The position numbers were made by a program, and so were the translations under genes. 64,000 bases of DNA from assembly GCA_015061955.1 (NCBI GenBank), contig SUVO01000010.1:1-64000 (forward strand). The letters run 5' to 3'. Below, in pieces: positions 1-6,901 of this stretch (positions are counted from its first letter, which is position 1; each line of letters starts with the position of its first letter). The notes below the pieces were generated by a model, which had not been told where the DNA came from, did no database searches, and saw nothing but the letters and a program-made list of their open reading frames with translations. Source of the DNA: Verrucomicrobiaceae bacterium. Lineage in GTDB: Bacteria; Verrucomicrobiota; Verrucomicrobiia; Opitutales; Intestinicryptomonadaceae.

Positions 1-87
1 GTTCCACAAGAAGAATTTGATTTATATGCAAAGAATGTAAAGTCATTCGATGATATACTTAAAATTTGCAGACAATATAAAGAATAA
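1..87 (+). CDS. C-terminal fragment of an unknown protein
   Basis: An open frame enters from the left edge and ends with TAA at 85-87, giving 28 residues ending in ICRQYKE. The tail is hydrophilic and probably helical. It converges on the next minus-strand gene and overlaps its 3' end by about 29 bases. Too little is present to name a family, and the frame could be fortuitous. Confidence 0.4.
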   Translation, partial: VPQEEFDLYAKNVKSFDDILKICRQYKE

Positions 88-505
88 CAAACCATTCTTT
101 CAACTTCATAAGCCAAAGTTTAAATTTTCCTGGTAAAGATTTTATTCTTTTATGGTATTCTTCGCTGATGTTGGCAGTAATTGTAGGACATTCGGATTTT
201 AAACTTGCTTCGTAATTTACAAAATCTGCTTTAGCGATTTGTTCATGAAGTTTCAAATGAACAGCCTTTGAAACCTGTATTTGAGCGGTTCCGACGCCAT
301 AGTAGTGATAAACGGGAAATAAATTGGAATCATAAATATGGTGCCATTCGTGGTCAGTATTTGTTGAACTTTTACCTACGAATTTATCATTCGTTAAAAG
401 TTCTTTGGCAATTGGCTCTTTTCGAGCCAACTGCTTTATTTTGTCCGAAAATGGATTACAAATATTCTTTGAATCCAAGCTTTGTTTAAATCGTCGCAAC
501 CTCAT
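59..505 (-). CDS. Small WHH-type HNH/EndoVII-like nuclease protein
   Basis: This 148-residue protein starts at the ATG at 505, one base after the TAA of the upstream gene, so translation is probably coupled. An upstream in-frame ATG exists but would lie inside the upstream gene. Residues 53-56 read E-W-H-H, followed about 20 residues later by Q-I-Q-V-S-K-x-V-H-L-K-L-H. That spacing matches the WHH subgroup of the HNH/Endonuclease VII fold, in which the paired histidines and a downstream histidine bind metal. These domains are commonly toxin or effector nucleases. No signal peptide is visible. The nuclease assignment is inferred from the motif alone. Its partner and its position next to CBASS suggest a role in defence or conflict. 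Confidence 0.55.
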   Translation of the reverse strand: MRLRRFKQSLDSKNICNPFSDKIKQLARKEPIAKELLTNDKFVGKSSTNTDHEWHHIYDSNLFPVYHYYGVGTAQIQVSKAVHLKLHEQIAKADFVNYEASLKSECPTITANISEEYHKRIKSLPGKFKLWLMKLKEWFVILYIVCKF

Positions 506-506
506 A

Positions 507-1832
507 TTACCACGCTCTTGTTTGAAAGAGTTCAACCTGTTCTGTTGCAAGGCTATCGATAACACCTTGTGCCCAAGTATCATTTTTTATCACGGACTTG
601 TGGCTGTCTAAAATTGCCAAGATTTTACCAGCTCCAAGCTCCGTAAATTTTCTTCGAAAATAAGTATTCTTCGAAAGTTGATTTTGGTACAAATCGTAGA
701 TTTGCTTCGCACAATCTTTAGTATGCTGCGAAAAATCTATAGGTGTTTTTATTCCGAAAAACAATCCGAGCAATGCTTGTGTAAGAACATGTTTGAATGG
801 GAATTTTTCTGCGAATTCAAACTTTGAACATCCAAAGATTTTAACGTATTGCATGTCGCTCTCAGGGTAAGCGAATGATACAAAATGCCATACGATATTT
901 TCTTCGGTAATCTCATTTACCAGCGGAAAATTTGCGACCAAGTCAGCAACGTATTCTTTGCTTCTATCAATAGATGCCATCGCCATAAATCGCGAAAGAA
1001 ATCTCTTGTAAACCTCTTCATTTTTATAAAGCTTAGTTACGAAACAACGTTGCTCTACATTTAAAGATTCTAAGATGCGATAGAAAACTGCAACCTTTGT
1101 ATCCTCAGGCGATACACCATCTAACAAGATTTTTTCCAAATCTGCGAAACTGCCATTATGAGTACCCATCCACGACATGACAAAATCCTTGTTTACTTTG
1201 AAAAATTGGCACCACTTGATTTGTTCATCAATCGATAAAACAGGAATGTATCGAAATTCAGATTTCAGCTTTTCTGGAGTTTTTATCAACTCAGGAAAGA
1301 ACTTGCAGTAATATCGCATTGATCGATTTGAAGGCAATCCAAACGGATATCGCTTCATAAATGCACGCAAGAAAATTGCTTTGTCTTCTTCCGGCAAAAC
1401 TGAATGTAGAATGCTTACAGATTCTTGATTGCTCTTTGCAAGATAATCAATTTCCTTGTGCGTAAGTTTTCTCCCAGCATTTGGGTACTTCCAAGATTTT
1501 ACTTTTGCGTTTGTGCCACATCCTATATTTAAGAGGAATTCGCTGAAAGATTTTGTTGCAAATTTCTTGTCCCTCATTTTGAAATAACGGTCGATATATT
1601 CTGAAAGAATTATCGCCGAACCTGTTTGCATACGCATTATTTTAGAAACAAAGAACAAATCTTCAACTTCGCATTCGTAAATTTTTTCACCATGTTTTTT
1701 GGTGGCTTCTTTTACGATGCGCGCAGCTTCTTTGAAAATTTCAAAGTTTGCATCGCTGAGTTCGAGTTCTTTGGCGGTGATTGCAGAATCACTCATTATC
1801 TTTTTTATTTTAATTATGTCTGATGACTTCAT
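507..1832 (-). CDS. Unknown 441-aa protein, partner of the WHH nuclease-like gene
   Basis: I do not recognise this protein. It is hydrophilic and apparently all-helical, with many Lys, Glu and Phe residues, and has no signal peptide, membrane segment, Walker motif or clear helix-turn-helix. The start is supported by AAAGGA a few bases upstream of the ATG at 1832. The gene is first in a two-gene unit with the small WHH nuclease-like protein and is separated from it by one base. Pairing with a small nuclease and divergence from CBASS make an immunity, targeting or sensor role conceivable, but this is speculation. Confidence 0.6.
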   Translation of the reverse strand: MKSSDIIKIKKIMSDSAITAKELELSDANFEIFKEAARIVKEATKKHGEKIYECEVEDLFFVSKIMRMQTGSAIILSEYIDRYFKMRDKKFATKSFSEFLLNIGCGTNAKVKSWKYPNAGRKLTHKEIDYLAKSNQESVSILHSVLPEEDKAIFLRAFMKRYPFGLPSNRSMRYYCKFFPELIKTPEKLKSEFRYIPVLSIDEQIKWCQFFKVNKDFVMSWMGTHNGSFADLEKILLDGVSPEDTKVAVFYRILESLNVEQRCFVTKLYKNEEVYKRFLSRFMAMASIDRSKEYVADLVANFPLVNEITEENIVWHFVSFAYPESDMQYVKIFGCSKFEFAEKFPFKHVLTQALLGLFFGIKTPIDFSQHTKDCAKQIYDLYQNQLSKNTYFRRKFTELGAGKILAILDSHKSVIKNDTWAQGVIDSLATEQVELFQTRAW

Positions 1833-1982
1833 TTTTGTCCTTTGGTTAATTGTTAAAAACTTTAGTTTGTAAGAGTTAAAATTTTCCTTTTGAAAAACTT
1901 TAAAACTCCCACGACATTAACCAAGAGGTCGAACTGCGTAGCAGTTAATTTGCGATTTAAATGTTTTTTTGAGAGAGGGGGT

Positions 1983-2002
1983 ATGTCACATATATGTGAC
2001 AT
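1983..2002. promoter_or_regulatory. Perfect 20-bp palindrome between divergent defence operons
   Basis: ATGTCACATATATGTGACAT is a perfect inverted repeat with no spacer. It is centred 154-160 bases from both flanking start codons, in the 323-base gap between the WHH unit and the CBASS cassette. The form is typical of an operator for a dimeric repressor. The half-site is TCACA/TGTGA in the opposite arrangement to a CRP site. No obvious regulator is encoded next to it. Confidence 0.55.
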
Positions 2003-2079
2003 TCTGTCTCAACTTATTTTATTTCACAACGTCGCATTATGCTGATATTTCTCTATTTTACTAGGGTCTCAAGTTGTAA

Positions 2080-2107
2080 TTCAAACTGGCATAAAAATTG
2101 CTATAGT
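2080..2107 (+). promoter_or_regulatory. Candidate promoter of the CBASS cassette
   Basis: TTCAAA and TATAGT are separated by 16 bases, with TATAGT about 49 bases upstream of the first CBASS start. The -10 is good and the -35 weak. It lies downstream of the 20-bp palindrome. Confidence 0.35.
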
Positions 2108-2155
2108 ATGAAGATGTAGAAGATAATTTTATATTAGAAAGGAATAAATTCGTTA

Positions 2156-3193
2156 ATGCGTTCAAAAAAGAATCAGATATTAATATCATTACATGGGATT
2201 AGAACAAGAGGAGTTTGGCAGAAGAAAATTACGCCTAGATTAACAGGCTTTAAACACTATCCATTGGATTATGGTTTTTTTTCTACCTTAAAATTTCTTA
2301 ATCCATTTTCACGAAAAAAAATGGTGGAGTGGTTTCGAGATGAATATAATAAAATTGTAGAAGAAAACCAAGGCATGATACCATCAATTGTAGCACATAG
2401 TTTTGGAACCTATATTGTAGCAGAAGCAATGAAATGCTATCAAGACATACATTTTGATAAGATTATTCTTGCTGGGTCTATTGTAAAAAACGATTTCAAT
2501 TTTGAAGAAGAATACAAAAAAAATAGATATACAAGTTTATTAAATTTTATTTGTAAACGTGATATATGGGTTAAACTTGCAGGACATATATATGGATTTG
2601 GGAATTCGGGAGTATATAATTTCTCAAATAGTAATAAAATAGATGTCGTCAAATATGAGAATATGGGACACTCTGATATGTTAGAAGACGATGTTTTTAG
2701 AAATAAAATGGTCCCATTCTTGCGAAAATTATCTTCCTATAATAATGGAGATTCCCCAATAAGAATTATTGATCAAATATCCACATATGACGTAGCTGTT
2801 TGGTCTGCTTTAACATATAAAGAACAGTTTGTTCAAAGATACATAACAGCTCTTGCTTCTGGTTATTTTTTTAATGATGAGAATGAACAAATCAATCAAC
2901 CTAAAAGATTGAATATTATAATTCCATCTTCACCAAGTGAGGCAAGTTCTAGTGCACGAATTATATATTTTAAAGATTATAATAAGATTTCCTTTAAAAT
3001 AAATAATGGTGACAGGAGGTCAGCTTTCTACGATAAAGGAGAATTATATGACATCCCAAGTATCATTGGGACCTCTGAAATCCTCTCTCTATATTCAAAC
3101 GAAGATGAAGCTAAAAATTTCATCCACCATTTCTCAGATGCACTACGCAATTTAACAAAAAATATTTCAAATATTGAAATAACAACAAAATAA
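2156..3193 (+). CDS. CBASS effector: alpha/beta hydrolase with STING-like C-terminal domain
   Basis: This 345-residue protein has two parts. Residues 1-190 form an alpha/beta hydrolase: HGIRTRG (13-19) is the oxyanion-hole region, AHSFGTY (80-86) carries the nucleophile Ser82, and GHSDML (171-176) carries a likely catalytic His172, with Asp136 a plausible third member. Residues 203-345 lack hydrolase motifs. They contain SGYFFN, KRLNIIIP, RRSAFYDKG, LYDIPS and a helical F-x(n)-L-x-x-L tail, in the order seen in STING cyclic-dinucleotide-binding domains. The gene is first in a cassette with a CD-NTase 14 bases downstream and an E2-like gene, so it is the effector by position. The hydrolase would act on a lipid or another ester once the second messenger binds. 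The hydrolase call is firm; the STING resemblance is by eye and needs structure prediction. Confidence 0.75.
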   Translation: MRSKKNQILISLHGIRTRGVWQKKITPRLTGFKHYPLDYGFFSTLKFLNPFSRKKMVEWFRDEYNKIVEENQGMIPSIVAHSFGTYIVAEAMKCYQDIHFDKIILAGSIVKNDFNFEEEYKKNRYTSLLNFICKRDIWVKLAGHIYGFGNSGVYNFSNSNKIDVVKYENMGHSDMLEDDVFRNKMVPFLRKLSSYNNGDSPIRIIDQISTYDVAVWSALTYKEQFVQRYITALASGYFFNDENEQINQPKRLNIIIPSSPSEASSSARIIYFKDYNKISFKINNGDRRSAFYDKGELYDIPSIIGTSEILSLYSNEDEAKNFIHHFSDALRNLTKNISNIEITTK

Positions 3194-3207
3194 AAAGGAG
3201 GAGATAA

Positions 3208-4260
3208 ATGCCTATATTTAATTACGATGGTCCAATAAAAAAATATTTTGAAGAAAAAATCAGAGTTTCAAACGAAGAACTTAAAAAACTGAAAGCACAT
3301 TGCGAGGCGAATGAAGATAGAATTATAAAAGAATTAAAGGATAATTATGATCTTTCTAGGAATTCTTTTGAAAATCAAGGTTCGTATGCAATGAAAACAT
3401 TGATTCAAGAAGATAATAATTCATACGATATTGATGATGCTCTTATTATAGATAATGATCTTCTAAAAGATGAGAATGGAATAGAGCTTTCTCCTAGTGA
3501 ATATAAAGATCTTGTGCTTAATGCTATTAACGATAAACGTTTCCGAAAAGAACCTCAAAAATTAAAAAACTGCGTAAGAGTGTATTACAACGAAGGTCAT
3601 CACGTGGATATAGCATGCATCAGAAAAAGATTTACTTTTTCGGGAAATGAAATTCTTGAATTAGCAAGCACCGATTGGAAACAAACTGATCCCAAAGAAA
3701 TAAATACTTGGTTTAATAAAAAAATAACCGATTTAAATGAAAACAACAAAGATAGTGGATCTCAACTAAGAAGGATGATCAGATATTTAAAAAAGTTTTC
3801 AAGAAGTAGAAAATCATGGAATATGCCTTGTGGCCTTATTTTAACAATGTTAGCTGTTGAAAATTTTGAATATTACAAGAGAGATGATGAATGCTTTTAT
3901 TGGTTATTAAAAAACATATTAAATCGCCTTTTAAACAATGGTCTTGTTGTTTATAACCTAGCTAATAAATCAGAAATTTTGACAAAAACCTCTTATGATG
4001 CGGATATGAAAGAATTTCGAGATAAATTGAATGAAACTTTTGAAAAAATATCTATGCTTGAAAAAGATAATTGTTCCGCGAAAGATGCAAGAGAAGCTTG
4101 GGAGTATGTTTTTAACACAAATGGATTCTTTAAGGCAGATGAAGATGACTTAAATGAAAAAATGAATATTATAACAAAAGGAACCGCGTGGACTTCTAGT
4201 TCAGGGATGATTGGATTAGTTGGATTAAAAAATATGCCTCATAAATTTTATGGCGAATAA
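3208..4260 (+). CDS. CBASS CD-NTase (DncV-like cyclic oligonucleotide synthase)
   Basis: This 350-residue nucleotidyltransferase makes the second messenger of an anti-phage CBASS system. It shows the cGAS/DncV signature: Gly-Ser at 58-59, Asp74-x-Asp76 in YDIDD, and a third acidic residue, Asp134, in HHVDIAC. The DIDD form and the long N-terminal helix resemble the DncV branch rather than CdnD or CdnE, but the clade was judged by eye. A strong ribosome site, AAGGAGG, lies just before the ATG. The gene follows the effector by 14 bases and overlaps the start of the E2-like gene by 11 bases, so all three are co-translated. The product cannot be read from sequence. Confidence 0.88.
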   Translation: MPIFNYDGPIKKYFEEKIRVSNEELKKLKAHCEANEDRIIKELKDNYDLSRNSFENQGSYAMKTLIQEDNNSYDIDDALIIDNDLLKDENGIELSPSEYKDLVLNAINDKRFRKEPQKLKNCVRVYYNEGHHVDIACIRKRFTFSGNEILELASTDWKQTDPKEINTWFNKKITDLNENNKDSGSQLRRMIRYLKKFSRSRKSWNMPCGLILTMLAVENFEYYKRDDECFYWLLKNILNRLLNNGLVVYNLANKSEILTKTSYDADMKEFRDKLNETFEKISMLEKDNCSAKDAREAWEYVFNTNGFFKADEDDLNEKMNIITKGTAWTSSSGMIGLVGLKNMPHKFYGE

Positions 4261-4675
4261 ATATTTTTTCGGAAAAAATAATTTTGAGAGAAGTGTTTTT
4301 TACCTCCAGAAAATTAGAATTAATAAACACTTTCCCAATTTTAATGTCACTCTAAAAAATAACAGATTAGTTTGCAATGGATATCTTAATCCAATCTCTG
4401 AAAACGAATCTTACCATGTTCGTATTAACTATAAGTTAAACAATGAACCTCAAGTTTGGATATTAGGATCTGATGAAATAAATAAATGTGCTAAACATAA
4501 ATATAAAGACGGATCTTTATGCTTATTTTATCCAAAGGAATTTAAATGGAAAAATTCTTGTAACATTCATGAAACGATAATACCCTGGATAGCAGAGTGG
4601 ATTGTTTGTTTTAAGTACTGGAAAAAGTATGGGGAATGGGGAGCACTAGAAGCTCCTCATAGGGAAAACAAGTAA
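4250..4675 (+). CDS. CBASS E2-like conjugating protein (short type II)
   Basis: This 141-residue protein has the compact bacterial E2 (ubiquitin-conjugating-like) layout of CBASS. His83 and Cys91 lie in KHKYKDGSLCLFYP, and residues 108-136 give the conserved ETIIPWIAEW, a Tyr-Trp pair and GEWGALEAPH. Cys91 is the expected catalytic thioester residue. No E1 (Cap2) or JAB peptidase (Cap3) gene follows, so this is the short type II arrangement with E2 only. Such proteins are thought to conjugate or prime the CD-NTase C-terminus. The start overlaps the cyclase gene by 11 bases. It is the last gene of the cassette. Confidence 0.8.
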   Translation: MANKYFFGKNNFERSVFYLQKIRINKHFPNFNVTLKNNRLVCNGYLNPISENESYHVRINYKLNNEPQVWILGSDEINKCAKHKYKDGSLCLFYPKEFKWKNSCNIHETIIPWIAEWIVCFKYWKKYGEWGALEAPHRENK

Positions 4676-4742
4676 TATCACTCTTGTAATCAAGTGTTAG
4701 ACAAAAAATAAGACCCCCGTTAAAGTGTCTATGTAAGGTCAA

Positions 4743-4779
4743 AAAAATCCTTATTTTTGAGCCAAAAACGAGGATTTTT
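4743..4779. terminator. Fold-back hairpin downstream of CBASS
   Basis: AAAAATCCT pairs with AGGATTTTT around an inner TTTTTG/CAAAAA stem. It can terminate transcription from either side and is the first strong candidate after the CBASS genes. Confidence 0.5.
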
Positions 4780-4829
4780 AGAAATTTTAGAAAACTTAAA
4801 ATGCAAACGCGTTAGACGAGATGTTTTCT

Positions 4830-4872
4830 GCACCAAAAAAATCGCAATCTGTAGGTTGCGATTTTTTTGTGC
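4830..4872. terminator. Bidirectional terminator
   Basis: GCAC plus an A-run and ATCGCAA pairs with TTGCGAT, a T-run and GTGC around an 8-base loop, with one bulge. The A and T tracts make it functional on both strands. Confidence 0.65.
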
Positions 4873-5000
4873 AAAGTAGGGACGAGAACCTTGGTTCGAC
4901 CACAAAAGTTGCTTGCAAGCTTTTCGTGGGAAGCTTTGCGAAGCAAAGACCCGAAGGGCGAGCCGAGCACCACCGTGCGAGCGAGCTCTATTCCTATTAG
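4873..5000. other. GC-richer non-coding island of nested small hairpins
   Basis: No credible ORF is present. The stretch is visibly richer in G and C than its neighbours. It contains stacked inverted repeats such as CCACAAAAG/CTTTTCGTGG and GCTTTGC/GCAAAG, followed by short GAGC/GCTC repeats. A GGTTCGA motif recalls a tRNA T-loop, but no cloverleaf can be assembled. It marks the right edge of the defence island. Confidence 0.35.
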
Positions 5001-5022
5001 TTAACCATTAGAAACGCCTAAC

Positions 5023-5574
5023 TTAGTTGTATGTTTTTTTTGTTTGTTGATTTAAAAGTTCGTATTGATTTCTTGCGGATATCCAAATTTGGCGTAGTCG
5101 TTCCCAATCGGGATATTCGCTCTTTTTATCAATATTCAGAAATTTTCTTTTTCTTAGCCCAAAATAATCAGTTATTACCCCAGTATATCCAATGGATGGA
5201 TTGTCTGTATCTGAACTATTAAGATATTTGTAATTCCAATTTTTATATGGAAATTTATTTTCTAATTTATACATTTTGCATGTGTAGGTTTGTGTTTTTT
5301 CATCGAAGTTACGTGGATAGAACCCCGATATCCAATAACCTTCTTTTGCCAATATGGTTGGTTTGCGAGGTATACAAACTTTTCCGTTTTTGTCTGTTGT
5401 ATCGAGGTAGCAGTAAATCCAGCATGCTATAACGCCTGTGCTTGTGTTTACGAGAACATCATCAATGGGTTTTCCTGTATCAGCATCTATAACAATTATT
5501 GTTTTTGTGCTATTGCATGCAGTTAATAAGCACGTACATACAACGAACATCAACTTTACCAAAAATCTACTCAC
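5023..5574 (-). CDS. Lipoprotein with carboxypeptidase-regulatory-like N-terminus
   Basis: A 183-residue exported lipoprotein. The signal peptide ends in the lipobox LTAC with Cys20 as the lipidated residue. After it comes IVIDADTGKPIDDVLV, typical of a carboxypeptidase-regulatory-like (transthyretin-like) beta domain at about residues 25-80. The rest is Tyr- and Asn-rich and not recognised. The gene stands alone on the minus strand and its function is unknown. Confidence 0.6.
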   Translation of the reverse strand: MSRFLVKLMFVVCTCLLTACNSTKTIIVIDADTGKPIDDVLVNTSTGVIACWIYCYLDTTDKNGKVCIPRKPTILAKEGYWISGFYPRNFDEKTQTYTCKMYKLENKFPYKNWNYKYLNSSDTDNPSIGYTGVITDYFGLRKRKFLNIDKKSEYPDWERLRQIWISARNQYELLNQQTKKTYN

Positions 5575-5666
5575 GATTTATACGATAGCAAACGATTTTC
5601 TTTGTGCAAGCTTTAAGTATTGTTGTTTATTGACAAAATAACTACAATTAATAGGCTAAATCGCAT

Positions 5667-5999
5667 ATGAAGAATTTGAGGACTTTTTTAGTTTTTGGCG
5701 TTTCGATATGCTTTTCTTGGATTCTTATGGGAGTCTTGTATTCAATGAAAGATTTTAGTAAATTCGATTTAGTTAAAGCTAGAGCGTGGATAACTTTATA
5801 TTTAGAAGAGTGCAAATTAGATAAGAAAAAAGAGATAAATTAAAAAATAGAAATTAATTTAGATAATTTCGACATAAGCAAAACAAAAACATCAAAGTTA
5901 AAATTTACAATACCCAAAGAGCAAATAAAGTCGATGTACGACATCGTGAATGATATTAAAAAACAAATAGAAAGACAACAAACTACGTCAGTAAAGTAG
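5667..5999 (+). pseudogene. Small membrane-anchored protein gene split by an in-frame TAA
   Basis: The ATG at 5667 opens 58 codons: one hydrophobic helix (about residues 7-26) then a charged segment ending KKKEIN, followed by TAA at 5841-5843. The same frame continues for 51 more codons with normal protein-like composition (LDNFDISKTK, FTIPKEQIKSMYDIVND) before TAG at 5997. A single nonsense change in a 110-codon gene explains this best. The upstream 58-aa protein could still be made. A TTGACA at 5630 is a possible -35 element. The function is unknown. Confidence 0.5.
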
Positions 6000-6129
6000 C
6001 ATTTTATATTGACAAGCAAATTAGAAAAATAATTACACGTTCACAAGTTTTTCCAATAAATTCATTTATATGAGGGGTTCTTTAGTGAAAAACAATAAAT
6101 AGAAGATTAATTTATATAGAAGGAAATAA

Positions 6130-6150
6130 ATGGCAAAAGGTATAATATGA
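6130..6150 (+). CDS. Six-codon upstream mini-ORF (MAKGII)
   Basis: An ATG at 6130 with the better ribosome site (AGAAGGAAAT) encodes only six residues. It ends in TGA overlapping the ATG of the next gene as ATGA. This would couple translation of the secreted protein downstream to a mini-ORF. It could be chance, but both signals are clear. Confidence 0.4.
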   Translation: MAKGII

Positions 6151-6824
6151 GTACTATAAAGAATCTATTATTTATATTATTTTTTAGTCTAAGTTTTTGT
6201 AAAGGATTTGGAGTAGAAAAAATAACAATATCCGAAACAAAAATAGGTACAAATATAGATATGACGATTTTTTTTCAACTTGTAGATATAAATATACAAC
6301 AAAAACGTAGAACTTATTTTGGAGTTAATGAATTTTCAATAGAAGAAAAGATAGCGAATATATGGTCTTCGCATATTAAAGATTTTATAAAATCAAATAG
6401 CATTGTTGGTATAAAATTTATGTCTATTGAGATGCGTGTTCCTTTTGCTTATTGTTTTATAGTATCGGATAAATCTATTTATAAATTATCTTTTAGGCAA
6501 AATGAAGATCAAGGAATCTTTTATTTGGAATCGCAGAAAAATGTATTGTTGAAAAATAAAAATAATTTTTTTCAGGAAATTAATAATCTTCAAAAAAGTT
6601 ATTTTACAATAGATACGGAACTTTGGCCTAATAGATTTAATTTAACAAGAGTTTTTTCCATGTTTCTTCGTATACCGATTAACGATAAATCGGAGTCGGA
6701 ATCACCTTTAACCAATTTTTACAAGATTGGGAAAAAACATAAGTATTGGGGAGCATATACGATAAGATATCCAGATAAAGAATTAGATGTTTTTCTTAAA
6801 CGTTTAGGTGATGGTTTTAAATGA
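6147..6824 (+). CDS. Secreted protein of unknown function
   Basis: This 225-residue protein has a cleavable signal peptide (hydrophobic residues 6-20, ending near GFG). The mature part is Lys-, Asn- and Phe-rich and probably mixed alpha/beta, with no recognised motif. Its start overlaps the stop of a six-codon mini-ORF as ATGA, and AAAGG also lies just upstream. It sits in an AT-rich stretch of small orphan exported proteins. Confidence 0.55.
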   Translation: MSTIKNLLFILFFSLSFCKGFGVEKITISETKIGTNIDMTIFFQLVDINIQQKRRTYFGVNEFSIEEKIANIWSSHIKDFIKSNSIVGIKFMSIEMRVPFAYCFIVSDKSIYKLSFRQNEDQGIFYLESQKNVLLKNKNNFFQEINNLQKSYFTIDTELWPNRFNLTRVFSMFLRIPINDKSESESPLTNFYKIGKKHKYWGAYTIRYPDKELDVFLKRLGDGFK

Positions 6825-6901
6825 TAATGTATTAATAGGCTTGCTATTTGCCTAATATAGATTAGACCATTTATCTATTGTCGGATTTTAAAGGATATGA
6901 T

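Noticed and set aside
4880-4960. Possible tRNA (GGTTCGA motif)
   Set aside because: No acceptor, D or anticodon stems can be assembled around the motif.
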